In this document: positions 43,374 through 52,992 of the stretch, piece by piece
Layout: each line of letters opens with the position of its first letter
How positions within the stretch are numbered: the stretch's first letter is position 1
NCBI GenBank assembly: GCA_965249005.1
Contig: CBDFLD010000008.1
Span: forward strand, 1 to 64,000
From: CBDFLD01 sp965249005
GTDB taxonomy: Bacteria; Acidobacteriota; UBA6911
Reading direction: 5' to 3'
DNA length: 64,000 nt
Translations under genes and position numbers: made by a program
Notes under the pieces: model-generated
The model's database searches: none
What the model was told of the DNA's origin: nothing
The model's input: only the letters and a program-made list of their open reading frames with translations

Positions 43374-44621
43374 TCATTCTTTAACATCTCTCTTTAGCAT
43401 CTCTTCGAGATACAACGCGGCGGGCCGGGGGTGGCCGTTGGCGTAGAAAATGTCGGTATAGGAATCGAAGATGCGCCCCACGACCAGCCCCCAGGCCATC
43501 CAGCCTATCGGGGACTTCGTCAGAATGGGCAGTAGTACCTTATAGCGTTCGAGTTGTCCCGCATCGGTGGCCAGCGACGCCACGTCGTAGGGCATGAACT
43601 GAAAGTTGGCCAGCGTCTCCGTGATAAAGATGGGTTTGCCTTGCTCGAGACCAAAGGCGTGCGCCTGATCGATCTCTTTCTGGATCGTATCCGGTTGGTA
43701 GACGTGGAAGGTCAGCACATCTGCCAAAGCGGCGTATTGCATTGTCGACTGCAAGCTGGCGAAGCCGATCGTGACGATCTCGTTCGGATGATCCTTCTTG
43801 ACGACCTCGCGCACGTGCCGGATGAAGTCCATCAGTCGCTTCTGCACCTCTGCAACGTTGAACCCGTGAGAGAGGGGGAGCTCGGAGCCGAGCTCCGGCT
43901 CGTTCATCAAGTCCCAGCCTAAAACGGTGTCGTTGTTTGCCAATCGACTCACAATGGCCCGTACGTAGACATCGAGCTCGGGCCAAGATTCCTTCCCCAG
44001 CCGGTCGTAACCTGGACTGGGTTGCCAGTGCTGCCACAAGATAATGTGCGGAGGGGTTTCCTTCCCGACCCAGACCGGTATGTACTGCCCCGGACCGTGG
44101 GCGAACTTGTCATAGTTGAACTTCACCATCTGCTTCTGTTGCGGCGTGAGGTCCGGGCTGGCGAGAAAATGATCGTAGGCCGCCTGGACCGTCATCGGGC
44201 GGGCGTCCGAACGGGGACGAATGCCGCATCCGTCGAAAAGGGCGATGAGAGCCTTCAGCCCGTGCTTGCGGCAGAGGTTCACGGCGTCTTCGACGGCGTC
44301 GACCATCGCGGTGCCCCGCTCGGCGAAGGCGCGATCGTTGAGCCAGAGCCGCACACTGGTGTAGCCAACCTTTTTGGCCAAGGCGAGCTCCGTGTCGAAC
44401 GCTTCGCGGTCGTAGTCACGCCAGTTTTCGTACATGTTCCGGCCGTAGGAAGGAATGTAGTTGACCCCCCGGATCCCGTTCCAGTCTGTCGCCGCAATCC
44501 TTTCGGATAGCGGCCTTCCATCCTGCGCTCTTGCAGAGCTCATTCCCACCGATACGATCGATACCATCAGAATCAAGGATCGAATCAAGGCCGTGAGCCG
44601 GCCCGTCCTAACCTGCCGCAT
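43374..44621 (-). CDS. Secreted GH5-like (cellulase/mannanase-type) glycoside hydrolase
   Basis: 415 residues. Signal peptide SLILMVSIVSVGMSSARA. A clan GH-A (beta/alpha)8 barrel: IRGVNYIPSYGRNMYENW, VRLWLNDRAF, acid/base E241 in WDLMNEPELG, a Tyr-containing FHVYQPD and nucleophile E335 in FITETLANF. The WNGIRGVNY start is shared with GH5 and with GH2-like beta-mannosidase/mannanase subfamilies, so the exact activity is open (beta-glycan or beta-galactan endo/exo-hydrolase). It is the first gene of the block GH5, GH51, GH78, rhaT, GH51, and lies head-to-head with an Oar-type receptor gene. Confidence 0.8.
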   Translation of the reverse strand: MRQVRTGRLTALIRSLILMVSIVSVGMSSARAQDGRPLSERIAATDWNGIRGVNYIPSYGRNMYENWRDYDREAFDTELALAKKVGYTSVRLWLNDRAFAERGTAMVDAVEDAVNLCRKHGLKALIALFDGCGIRPRSDARPMTVQAAYDHFLASPDLTPQQKQMVKFNYDKFAHGPGQYIPVWVGKETPPHIILWQHWQPSPGYDRLGKESWPELDVYVRAIVSRLANNDTVLGWDLMNEPELGSELPLSHGFNVAEVQKRLMDFIRHVREVVKKDHPNEIVTIGFASLQSTMQYAALADVLTFHVYQPDTIQKEIDQAHAFGLEQGKPIFITETLANFQFMPYDVASLATDAGQLERYKVLLPILTKSPIGWMAWGLVVGRIFDSYTDIFYANGHPRPAALYLEEMLKRDVKE

Positions 44622-44758
44622 AGCGGATCCCTCGTGTTGTTTGATGCCGGAAGCCCCAAAAGGCCCAGGTATACAAGATTGCGAACCGTTTCGCTATTCT
44701 GATTTAGGAAGCAAGACAGCCTGACATAAAAGTATAAAATATCCAAGGATACAATATG

Positions 44759-44787
44759 TTGACAATACGCTAAGCCAACTCCATAAT
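44759..44787 (+). promoter_or_regulatory. Sigma70-like promoter for the Oar-type receptor
   Basis: TTGACA (44759-44764), 17-bp spacer, CATAAT (44782-44787) in an AT-rich patch. It implies a leader of about 240 nt before ATG 45033. The opposite strand of the same patch probably holds the promoter for the GH5 block. No riboswitch-like structure is recognised in the leader. Confidence 0.5.
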
Positions 44788-45032
44788 CTGGTTCAAGGGA
44801 AGTCAAGTGAAGTAACGCTATCAAGAAGGTAGAACAGAGTTTAGCTTTTGTTGAAGCAATGGACGTTGGGTTCCGAACCACCAGCCCCTACCTGGATGGG
44901 CTAGCGTGGCACGCGGAAAAGGATCCAAGTATCCGCACGAGGCAGAGAGCCTGGTTTTGTTGTAATACGCTGAGCGCCGCAGCTACGGCGAAAGGGTGTT
45001 TGTGCTCAGCCGAACTTTCCAAGGAGAGGTCG

Positions 45033-48000
45033 ATGAGTAAGAAAAGCGTCCTAATCTTTCTGGCGATCTTCGCCCTGATGGGCGTACTGAGCTACGCGCA
45101 GACAACCCGCGGCACCATTACCGGCGTCGTCACCGACGAGAGCGGCGCCGTCGTTCAGGGGGCCCGGATTACGGTCACCGAAGTAGACAGGGGATATTCC
45201 TCCAACGCCACGACGAATTCCGAGGGCATCTACGTCGTGCCGAACTTGTTTCCCGGCCCGTATCTGGTGGAAGCCGAGTTCGAAGGGTTTCAGCACGTGG
45301 TCGTAGGTCCGATGAAACTCAGCGTTGCCGAGCGGCTTACGACTGATATCGCCTTGAAGGTCGGAGCCATCACACAGACGATCGAAGTAAGTTCGCAGGG
45401 CGAGTTGATCCAGACGGACGCCTCTGCCATCGGACAGGTCGTGACCAAGAGGCAGGTGGAGAACTTGCCGCTGAATGGTCGCAACTTTCTGACGCTGGGT
45501 TTGCTTTCTCCCGGTACGGTCACCAAGCCCCAGCAGGCAGAGGGAGCGGGTCAAGGAAGAGGGACCATCGGGGTCTCGGGCGGCCGCGTGACGGGCAACC
45601 AGTTCTCCATCGACGGCGTCTATAACGGTTCCACGGCTTTCAACAATTTGAACGTCGCACTCTCGGTCGACGCAGTCGAGGAGTTCAGCATCCAGCGCAA
45701 CACCTTCACAGCAGAGTTCGGCTACGGAACCGGACAGGTCAACGTCGCCTCCAAGTCGGGGTCCAACAACTTCCATGGCAGCCTTTATTACTTCGTGCGT
45801 AACGACGTCTTCGACGCGCGACAGTTCTTCGATGTCGGGGCTCCACCTCCCTTCAGGCAGAACCAGTTTGGAGCCTCGATTGGAGGCCCCATCGTGAAAA
45901 ACAAGACTCACTTCTTTGTCAACTATGAAGGCTTCCGCCGCCGCCGGGCCGTCACGCTGATCGGGACCCTCCCGTCCGCTCAACTACTTTCCGGGGACTT
46001 CTCGGGTCTTCCTCCGGTTCGGGATCCCCTGACCGGGCAGCCCTTCCCGGGCAACCAGATTCCCCAGGACCGTTTTTCCGCCCTGACCCAGCGGGTGATC
46101 CCATTCTTACCCCAGCTCGCGACCGGCGGCCCCCAGAACTATCTGACCACTCGGCCGACCGCCGCTGACTGGGACCAGCTCACGGTTCGCATCGACCACC
46201 AACTGTCCGAAAAGGACCGACTGTTCGGGCGCTATACGGTCTACCCGAGACTCGATAGCTTCAGTCCCGGGCTGATCGACGGTGGCGGAGCCACGACCAC
46301 CAACGCTCCGCAAAATGCCACCTTGCAGTGGACCCGCAGCTTCTCGAACACGTTGCTCAACGAGGCCCGGGCGGGATTCAACCGGGAATACTTCGAGCAG
46401 TTACAAGATGGAGCCAATGGCCCCGACATTCTCCAACACCAGAACGGCTGGGACAACCCCGTCATGAACGGCTTGCCGAACGTCCAGATCGGCGGATTCA
46501 CACCATTCGGCACCGGTGCCACCAGCCCCCAGCTGCGTGGCATCAATGTCTACCAGTACAGTGACAATTTGACCTGGATCCGTGGCAAGCACACCCTCAA
46601 GTTCGGCGGGGGCTATCGCGCTTCCCAGCAGCCACACGTTCCGGCGCTTCTGACCCGCGGGATTTTCATTTTTCTGGGACCTAACTCGGGCAACCCGACG
46701 GCGGACTTCCTGCTTGGCAACCCCTTCATCTCTCTGGGTGGTGCCATCGCCCCCGTCGCGTACATGACTTTTCGCAGCGCCGACTTTTATGTCCATGATG
46801 ACTGGAAAGTCACGCCGCAGCTGACCCTCAACATTGGGATCCGCTACGAGCGCACGGGTGTCGCCGATGATCGCTACCGGGAAAATGGTCGACTCGGTGT
46901 ATTCGACGAGCGCACGGGAGAGATCGTCACTGGCGCCGCCGTGGAAACGCAGGGTCTCTATAATCCGGACAACCTGGGTTTTCAGCCCCGCTTTGGCTTT
47001 GCCTGGCGGCCCTTCAATGAAAACCACACCGTGATCCGGGGCGGATACGGGGTTTATAACGACGTCAAGGCGGTCAACGAGCGAAACTTCAGTCTGGGCA
47101 GTGAGATCATGTGGAATCAGATCGTCGGGGGTGGGGTCAGCTGGGACAATCTCTGGCCCGCTGTCTCGCCGGGAGGCGGTCCCGGATTCCTCACCGATGA
47201 TCCCTTCGCCCGCGATCCTTACGTCCAGATGTGGAGCCTGGGGATCCAGCGCCAGCTGACGAGTAGTACTGTCTTGGAGGTCACTTACGCCGGCCAGGTG
47301 GGGCGCAAGCTGAACGCCCGGTTGAACATCAACCAGGGCCGACTTCCCGACTTTCCGGGAGAGCCGCTTGGTGGCCGGATTCCGTATCAAGGGTTCGGCG
47401 AGATTCTTATGTCGAAGACCCAGAACGTCTCGAACTACAACGCGCTGCAGGTCCGGCTCGAGAGGCGGTACTCCAACAACCTCGGTTTGATCGGGTCCTA
47501 CACCTGGTCGAAATCACTGGACAATGCCTCCTCCACCTGTGACACGGGTGGCTGTAACGGCTTTCGGGACAACGACAATCTTCGGGCGGAGTACGGGCCC
47601 TCTTCGTTCCACCAGGGCCAGAGGCTCGTCATCAGTCCGATGTGGACCTTGCCCTTCGGCAACGGCCAGCAGTACCTCAATAGCCTGCATCCGGCTGCCG
47701 ACGCCTTTCTGGGCGGATGGCAGTTCACCGGGATCTTCACCTTTGCCGATGGCAATCCGTTTCCTGTGGTGACCACATTGAATGACCGCACTCAGACCGG
47801 GGGTAACCTCAGCAAGCAGTTTGCCAATTGTGTCGGCAATGGCCAGTTGCCGTCCGGCCAGCGCACACCGCAACGAGACTTCAATACCGATGCCTTTGCG
47901 GCTCCTCCGCTTGGGACATTTGGAAACTGCGGCCGGAACATACTCACCGGGCGGGGAACCCTGCTGTTCGATCTGTCGCTGCTGAAGGATTTTTCCCTCA

Positions 48001-48161
48001 CGGAAACGTCGAGGATTCAGTTCAGGGCCGAGTTCTTCAATGCCTTCAATCACACCGAGTTCCTTCTCCCGAGCAGAGATTTCACCCGCCAAGACTTCGG
48101 CCGGATCAACGGCGTCGGGCCGGCGCGCGAGATCCAGTTCGCGCTCAAGCTTCTGTTCTAG
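45033..48161 (+). CDS. Oar-type TonB-dependent receptor with carboxypeptidase-regulatory-like domain
   Basis: 1042 residues from ATG 45033, directly after AAGGAGAGGT; the open frame upstream to 44859 is leader. Signal peptide VLIFLAIFALMGVLSYA. The N-terminal domain (about 22-110) is the carboxypeptidase-regulatory-like fold (TTRGTITGVVTDESGAVVQG, GPYLVEAEFEGFQ). A plug follows (VENLPLNGRNFLTLGLLSPG, GNQFSIDGVYNG), then a large outer-membrane barrel with GNPTADFLLGNPF and a final strand ending IQFALKLLF. Such receptors import oligosaccharides or other large ligands with TonB energy and are strongly expanded in Acidobacteriota. Between two glycosidase blocks, it probably imports their products. 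A perfect terminator hairpin follows. Confidence 0.92.
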   Translation: MSKKSVLIFLAIFALMGVLSYAQTTRGTITGVVTDESGAVVQGARITVTEVDRGYSSNATTNSEGIYVVPNLFPGPYLVEAEFEGFQHVVVGPMKLSVAERLTTDIALKVGAITQTIEVSSQGELIQTDASAIGQVVTKRQVENLPLNGRNFLTLGLLSPGTVTKPQQAEGAGQGRGTIGVSGGRVTGNQFSIDGVYNGSTAFNNLNVALSVDAVEEFSIQRNTFTAEFGYGTGQVNVASKSGSNNFHGSLYYFVRNDVFDARQFFDVGAPPPFRQNQFGASIGGPIVKNKTHFFVNYEGFRRRRAVTLIGTLPSAQLLSGDFSGLPPVRDPLTGQPFPGNQIPQDRFSALTQRVIPFLPQLATGGPQNYLTTRPTAADWDQLTVRIDHQLSEKDRLFGRYTVYPRLDSFSPGLIDGGGATTTNAPQNATLQWTRSFSNTLLNEARAGFNREYFEQLQDGANGPDILQHQNGWDNPVMNGLPNVQIGGFTPFGTGATSPQLRGINVYQYSDNLTWIRGKHTLKFGGGYRASQQPHVPALLTRGIFIFLGPNSGNPTADFLLGNPFISLGGAIAPVAYMTFRSADFYVHDDWKVTPQLTLNIGIRYERTGVADDRYRENGRLGVFDERTGEIVTGAAVETQGLYNPDNLGFQPRFGFAWRPFNENHTVIRGGYGVYNDVKAVNERNFSLGSEIMWNQIVGGGVSWDNLWPAVSPGGGPGFLTDDPFARDPYVQMWSLGIQRQLTSSTVLEVTYAGQVGRKLNARLNINQGRLPDFPGEPLGGRIPYQGFGEILMSKTQNVSNYNALQVRLERRYSNNLGLIGSYTWSKSLDNASSTCDTGGCNGFRDNDNLRAEYGPSSFHQGQRLVISPMWTLPFGNGQQYLNSLHPAADAFLGGWQFTGIFTFADGNPFPVVTTLNDRTQTGGNLSKQFANCVGNGQLPSGQRTPQRDFNTDAFAAPPLGTFGNCGRNILTGRGTLLFDLSLLKDFSLTETSRIQFRAEFFNAFNHTEFLLPSRDFTRQDFGRINGVGPAREIQFALKLLF

Positions 48162-48200
48162 GATAGACAGCTCTCTCCGAGAGCCGCATGCCGCATACTC

Positions 48201-48229
48201 AAATGGCCGCCCCGAGGGGGCGGCCATTT
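48201..48229. terminator. Bidirectional terminator hairpin
   Basis: AAATGGCCGCCCC, loop GAG, GGGGCGGCCATTT: a perfect 13-bp stem flanked by A and T runs, 40 bp after the receptor stop. It is convergent with the GH51 gene ending at 48323 and may serve both. Two GTAG palindromes follow within 100 bp. Confidence 0.88.
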
Positions 48230-48231
48230 TC

Positions 48232-48278
48232 GTAGGCCGCTCACGCAGCGCGGCTTGACCGCGCTATCCGTGAGCGGC
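48232..48278 (+). repeat. GTAG palindromic repeat, copy 5 (extended loop)
   Basis: GTAG and GCCGCTCAC (48236-48244) pair with GTGAGCGGC (48270-48278) as in copy 1. The loop is enlarged to 25 nt and itself holds a stem (GCGCGG, CTTGA, CCGCGC). It looks like copy 1 with a second hairpin nested in the loop. Confidence 0.85.
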
Positions 48279-48301
48279 TTTTCTTGTTGCAGACCACTCA
48301 G

Positions 48302-48326
48302 GCATCTCACGCCGTGAGATGCCTAC
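48302..48326 (-). repeat. GTAG palindromic repeat, copy 6 (contains a GH51 stop codon)
   Basis: On the minus strand: GTAG, GCATCTCAC, GGC, GTGAGATGC, a perfect 9-bp stem. Relative to copy 1, two base pairs differ in a compensated way (CG to AT on both arms). TAG 48325-48323 is the stop codon of the GH51 gene. Confidence 0.9.
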
Positions 48327-50443
48327 CTCTCCAACTCCAGTGTCGTTGCCGAATGGGGCGGGAAGACGTAGTCGAACCTCGGTGTCGCAGACTCGAAGCG
48401 GCTCTCTCTAATCCGAACCTCGGAGGGATGTTCGGAATCGTTCTTTGCTTTGGGGCTGGGGCCACCGAGCTCGTAGACCTTGCCGCTCCCTTTCGGGATG
48501 AAGTGCCGCAGATCGATGCGCGCACGAATGTCTCGAGCGTGGTGGCGGTTGATGGCGTGAAGGTATAGATGCCCGCCGTCCTCTGACAGTGTCGCCACAA
48601 CATCCAGATAGGGAATGTCTTCCATTTTTCCGGCGCGGCCCGGAACCGTGGCGTCATAGGTTTCGACCTGGGCTGTCGCCTCGACGACCTTACTCCCCGA
48701 ATGGCGGGCGTAGAGCTCGTAAGCCAGGATGACCGGTGTTCGGTAGGTCTCCAGGCCGTTGGTTTCGATCGCGCCGAGTTGATTGACCGAAGAGAAGATG
48801 TTGGCCCCGATGATCTCGTTACAAAGCCGGTAGAACATGTGAAAAACGCCGGAGGTGAAGAGCCCCTCACGCAGACTGAAGTTGCTGTTCTGCCAGTGGT
48901 TGGAAAACTTGGCGATGCCGCCAAGCCGGTCGTTGAGGATCTTCTCGTAGGGGTTCTTGTCGGTCCAATAAAGGTTAGGCGTCTCTCGAAGACGCTCGTT
49001 GGGGATGGTGACGTTCCACTCGTCGAGCGTCAGCTTGAGATGCTGCCCGCCCCAGGCATCCATGTTGCGTCTGAAGTCCTGCATAGCGCGCTCCAGAGCC
49101 ACGGGGTTTCCGACGATGGCACGGTAGGTTTCCTCTTCGGAAGCCAGAATGGGGGCCACGGGGCTTGGAAAGTAGTAGTGCAGCGAGTACCAGTCGACCT
49201 CGTTGCCCGCACCACGAATGAGGGGCTCATCCCAATCCGAAGCCGGCATTTCCCTGGGTGCGCCATTGATCGCGAGGACGATGGATGGATCCACCTTCTT
49301 CATGGCGGCGACCCATTCCGGTAACTTGGCGGCATACTCCTGTGCAGAAAACGGACCGCCGCACCCCCAGAGCTCGTTGCCGATGCTCCAGTACTTGACG
49401 TCGTACGGCTCCGGGTGGCCGTTCGCCGCGCGCTTGCGGCCGTAGGGAGTGTCGGCGGATCCGTTGCAGTACTCCACCCAGTTTGCCGCCTCTTCGACGG
49501 AGCCCGATCCGAAGTTCACCGTGATGTTCGGTTCCGCCCCCAGGATCCGGCAGAGCTCGATGAATTCGTCGGTACCGAAATCATTCGAATCCCATTTGCG
49601 CCACATCGGATCGAAGGTCGCGGAGCGCTGGTCACGGTCTCCCAGGGCCTGCTCGAAGTTATAAATATCGGCGTAGCAGCCGCCCGGAAAACGAACCATC
49701 GGGGTTCGGACGTCCTTCAGAATGCTGACCACATCCCGGACCAGACCTTGTTGGTGATCTGCCGACATCAGCGAAGCAGAGTCCAGCCAGACCGTGCCGG
49801 TTCCCTCAAAGAGAATCAGCAACTCTCCTCGCGGGTCATACACGTTGGGCCGCAGGTTGAATTCGTACTTTTTCCACTGGCTGCCGATGTTTTCAATTGT
49901 GGCCAAGCCGTAGAGCGCCGTGGGGCCGTTGGCCAGGGCAATCATGACTTTGCCCTGAAAATTCTCACCCTTCAGATGGATGTATCCCTGGTACGGGCGA
50001 CCGAAAAGAACGCGTTGTTCCGGTTGCCGGAGCCCACGCGGTTGATCACTGTGTCCCCGGAGCACGACCTTCTGAGAGTAGGCGCCGCTGACTGGGGACT
50101 CCTCTTCCAGGGAGAATCGAGCACCGGCGTTGGCCCCGACGCCAAGCCAGGGATCGGACACACCGTCGCCATTGTCGTCGGCCAGATCAAACCTACGGTT
50201 TTTCAGCAGTTCTGCCCATACTCCTCCATCCACGCAGTTGGCCATGACCTCGAGCTGCTGGCCATACACGAAGGGATTGATTTTGCCCCGGACTGCGGAT
50301 GCGTCGATTGTCACCGCGGCGGTCATCTCTGGAGCGGGCGCTCGCCCTTGGGCCTGCCCGTGCGCCAGTGTGGGCAGCAGGATTGCGCCTTGAGTTGCGC
50401 AGGCAATGAAGAGCAAAAGCGACAACCCCGTTTGATTTATCAT
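48323..50443 (-). CDS. Alpha-L-arabinofuranosidase, GH51 (third paralogue)
   Basis: 706 residues from ATG 50443, 55 nt after the preceding hydrolase gene; the longer frame to 50836 overlaps that gene in another frame and is rejected. Signal peptide LSLLLFIACATQGAILLPTLA. An N-terminal carbohydrate-binding-like sandwich (about 75-230, GTVWLDSASLM) precedes the GH51 barrel: MVRFPGGCYADIYNFEQALG, AEPNITVNFGSG, acid/base E357 in IGNELWG and nucleophile E475 in LTLDEWNV. It probably releases arabinose from arabinan or arabinogalactan side chains. It belongs to the minus-strand set Gfo/Idh, GH63/37-like, GH51. Its TAG stop lies in repeat copy 6. Confidence 0.9.
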   Translation of the reverse strand: MINQTGLSLLLFIACATQGAILLPTLAHGQAQGRAPAPEMTAAVTIDASAVRGKINPFVYGQQLEVMANCVDGGVWAELLKNRRFDLADDNGDGVSDPWLGVGANAGARFSLEEESPVSGAYSQKVVLRGHSDQPRGLRQPEQRVLFGRPYQGYIHLKGENFQGKVMIALANGPTALYGLATIENIGSQWKKYEFNLRPNVYDPRGELLILFEGTGTVWLDSASLMSADHQQGLVRDVVSILKDVRTPMVRFPGGCYADIYNFEQALGDRDQRSATFDPMWRKWDSNDFGTDEFIELCRILGAEPNITVNFGSGSVEEAANWVEYCNGSADTPYGRKRAANGHPEPYDVKYWSIGNELWGCGGPFSAQEYAAKLPEWVAAMKKVDPSIVLAINGAPREMPASDWDEPLIRGAGNEVDWYSLHYYFPSPVAPILASEEETYRAIVGNPVALERAMQDFRRNMDAWGGQHLKLTLDEWNVTIPNERLRETPNLYWTDKNPYEKILNDRLGGIAKFSNHWQNSNFSLREGLFTSGVFHMFYRLCNEIIGANIFSSVNQLGAIETNGLETYRTPVILAYELYARHSGSKVVEATAQVETYDATVPGRAGKMEDIPYLDVVATLSEDGGHLYLHAINRHHARDIRARIDLRHFIPKGSGKVYELGGPSPKAKNDSEHPSEVRIRESRFESATPRFDYVFPPHSATTLELER

Positions 50444-50498
50444 CGGTATCTCCGTTGGATCTTTCTCGAGCGAGCCTCTGATGAGTGCCTGTAAGCCT

Positions 50499-52964
50499 CT
50501 ATGGCTCCAGGCTGTGAAAAACGCGAACCTGATGTTTTCCTTTGGGTAAATCGAATGACGCCGTGCCCTCCATGACAGCAACACGTACCGGCGCGGCAGA
50601 GTCGATCGAGATTTCGAGCAAACCTGTGTCCCATTCGGATAGGGTGATGCGGCAAGCGTGCAGTCCGTGGGTTTTGAACGACAGACGGTTGCCCTTGCTG
50701 CGTTGATAGGATCGCACCACCACCGAACGGTCCGCACGGAATCGCTCGGCGCCGTCCCGTGTGAGGACGGTTCGGCGCGGACCCACGGCAACCGCGTAGT
50801 GATGCGGACCCCATTGCATGCGGCTAGACTCCCCATCGGTCTTTGCCTTGAGCATCCCGAACCGGAGTCCTTCCCAGGGGTTTTGATCGATGTACTCTTC
50901 CGCCGCTATCAGTGAAAGAAGCGCTCCCCAGTAGTAATGCGCATCCCCGCCTCCGGTACCGCCCGTGGCCGTGTAGTTTTCGTAGTTGTGATTGAACTTC
51001 CGCCATGGGCCCATGAAGAGGTTGTAAGACTTCTCGGCGTAATCGGCCGCTGTATCGTCGAACTCGTAACGCTTGATTCCCTGATAGACCAGATAGTTGG
51101 TGGGACCCCAGATGTTGCCGCGCCAGTAGTACCCATCGGTGAAGGCCGGATCGTTGCGCGGGGCGGAGGGGATCACGAACTCGCCCCAGAATTCCTTTTC
51201 GTTGTGCAGGTGTTCCTGGATCATCCTGTTGGCTCGCTCCGGCGTCGCCACTCCTGAAAGCAGCGGGTAGAAGTTCATGGGAGAAAGCCGAGGAGAAAAG
51301 TTCCCGTCCCAGCCGCGGTTTTGGTACATGCCGGCCGCTTCGTTCCATAGAAGCTGATTGATCTTGGCTCTGATGGCTTGGTAGTCGCGCCGAAACTCCC
51401 GCGCATCTTCGGATCGTCCAAGGATATCGGCAAGATAGGCGAGGCTTTCGGCATCGAGGGCATACATGGAATTGAGTCCCACTTCATCGAACTCCAGCGT
51501 GTAAGTTTTTTCGTTGTACGCGAAGTCATCGAAAATGGGACTGTCATCCATGCCGCTTTCCCACCGGGCGGTCAAATGATCGCTGCGGCCGCCATAGGAA
51601 CGCTCCGAGCCCTTGTCGCTGCCCCACTCGAGCAGACCGTTGCGATTGCCGTCACGCCAGGGTTGGCCGTCGCCCCGATCGGTGAACCACCAGCGATGCC
51701 ACCTGGCCAGCCGGGGGTAAATCCACTCGAGAAAATCCCGGTCGGGGTAGCGTTGATGCACCTTCCAGGTACAGTAGGCTCCAATCGGCGGCTCCGAACG
51801 ATCCGGGGAGGTTCCATGGCCGCAGATGATATTGGGTATGACGCCCCGCGGCGTCTGGCTTTCCATGATGGTCCGAATGATCGCGAAGGTCTGCTCTCGG
51901 TCCTCGAGTGCCGTCATCAGCGATCCAAAGAACGCATCCCACTCGCCAAGCACCCAGCCTCCGAGCCGCACGGCCCAGGCTCGGCTCAAGCTAGGGAAGA
52001 TACGGTCACGGCTTTCGACATAGAGCGAATTCCAGAACATGTTGTTTCCTACGGCTTCGGCCGCTCCCTGATAGTGCCCGGTGATGGCGGGCCGCCTCGC
52101 CGCATATTCGGATGCCTTCCGCTCCAATAGCTGGTCGATGGTCCGATCGCGGAGCAGTCTTCGAGTCCGATCGGTGAGTTCGTCGTCTTCCCAACCCAAC
52201 GCCAGCACGAATCGGGCTCTGTTGTCACGCCCAGGGCGGAAGACCACGGCACCGAAAGCGCCGGATCGTTCGGCCGACAGTGCCTGTCCGGTGCCCTGGA
52301 GAACCCCCTCGAGTGCGCTCGGAGTCGGAAACACCGCAGTGGATTCCACCGGGGAGTCCACCGTGAACCGAATTCGGGACGCGCGGGAAAACTCGTTTTC
52401 GAAGTATCGTTCACCCCTCAGGCCGCGACCGGAATCGGTCGCGAAGTAATAGCCCTGGCTCCCTCGAACGAACCCCGAAAAAGGGAAGTATGCTTCGGCC
52501 ACCAGTATGTAGTCCGAAGCGGTCGTCAACCTCCCTACGATGGTCGTTTCATCGATGCGGGACCACTCCAAGGTAATGGGGGTGTGGCGAGGGGCCTGCT
52601 TCCAGCTCATGCGGCAGTAGGAGGCGTCGGGTGCGTGCGGAGCGACTTCCGTGACGTTGGGATATATATCGGCCGGCTGCAAGAAAGTACGGCCGTCCGG
52701 AGCATTCGTTCGATCGACGATAGAGCCGAAGCGAACTCCATAGTAAGCCGGCTCGTCGGAAAACTCGGCCAGCATGACGATGCCGGACCATGCCCACGGA
52801 TCGAGAGCGCCGACTCGCACCGAAGAATATTCCGCCTCGGAAGTAGAAGCGGCACCGCTGGCCCGGGCAAGTCCTGTATTGGAAAACAGGAGCCAGGCCC
52901 ATAGAGCCGTCGAGCTCCATCGAATGAGCAAGCATGAACGTCGGCAGAGGGTATGTTGCTTCAT
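50499..52964 (-). CDS. Exported GH63/GH37-type (alpha/alpha)6-barrel glycosidase
   Basis: 821 residues from ATG 52964 (MKQHTLC; the upstream extension overlaps the Gfo/Idh gene). An N-terminal hydrophobic segment (WSSTALWAWLLFSNTGLARA) is the export signal. After a beta-domain of ~300 residues comes an (alpha/alpha)6 barrel with GH63/MGH-like landmarks: WVLGEWDAFFGSLMTA, RWESGMDDSPIFDD (acidic pair), MYALDAESLAYLADILGRSE, YYWRGNIWGPTNYLVYQGI. The GMDDSP and WRGNIW motifs are shared by glucosidase I, mannosylglycerate hydrolase and trehalase-like enzymes, so the sugar specificity is open. It lies 28 nt after the Gfo/Idh gene. Confidence 0.78.
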   Translation of the reverse strand: MKQHTLCRRSCLLIRWSSTALWAWLLFSNTGLARASGAASTSEAEYSSVRVGALDPWAWSGIVMLAEFSDEPAYYGVRFGSIVDRTNAPDGRTFLQPADIYPNVTEVAPHAPDASYCRMSWKQAPRHTPITLEWSRIDETTIVGRLTTASDYILVAEAYFPFSGFVRGSQGYYFATDSGRGLRGERYFENEFSRASRIRFTVDSPVESTAVFPTPSALEGVLQGTGQALSAERSGAFGAVVFRPGRDNRARFVLALGWEDDELTDRTRRLLRDRTIDQLLERKASEYAARRPAITGHYQGAAEAVGNNMFWNSLYVESRDRIFPSLSRAWAVRLGGWVLGEWDAFFGSLMTALEDREQTFAIIRTIMESQTPRGVIPNIICGHGTSPDRSEPPIGAYCTWKVHQRYPDRDFLEWIYPRLARWHRWWFTDRGDGQPWRDGNRNGLLEWGSDKGSERSYGGRSDHLTARWESGMDDSPIFDDFAYNEKTYTLEFDEVGLNSMYALDAESLAYLADILGRSEDAREFRRDYQAIRAKINQLLWNEAAGMYQNRGWDGNFSPRLSPMNFYPLLSGVATPERANRMIQEHLHNEKEFWGEFVIPSAPRNDPAFTDGYYWRGNIWGPTNYLVYQGIKRYEFDDTAADYAEKSYNLFMGPWRKFNHNYENYTATGGTGGGDAHYYWGALLSLIAAEEYIDQNPWEGLRFGMLKAKTDGESSRMQWGPHHYAVAVGPRRTVLTRDGAERFRADRSVVVRSYQRSKGNRLSFKTHGLHACRITLSEWDTGLLEISIDSAAPVRVAVMEGTASFDLPKGKHQVRVFHSLEP

Positions 52965-52992
52965 TTTTTTCAGCCTATTCGGGAGACATACT

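Noticed and set aside
44859..45032. N-terminal extension of the first Oar-type receptor
   Set aside because: The extension has no signal-peptide character, and a consensus SD followed by a good signal peptide marks 45033 as the start.
50444..50836. N-terminal extension of the third GH51 gene
   Set aside because: The extension overlaps the coding sequence of the upstream GH63/37-like gene in another frame, while a standard signal peptide begins at 50443.
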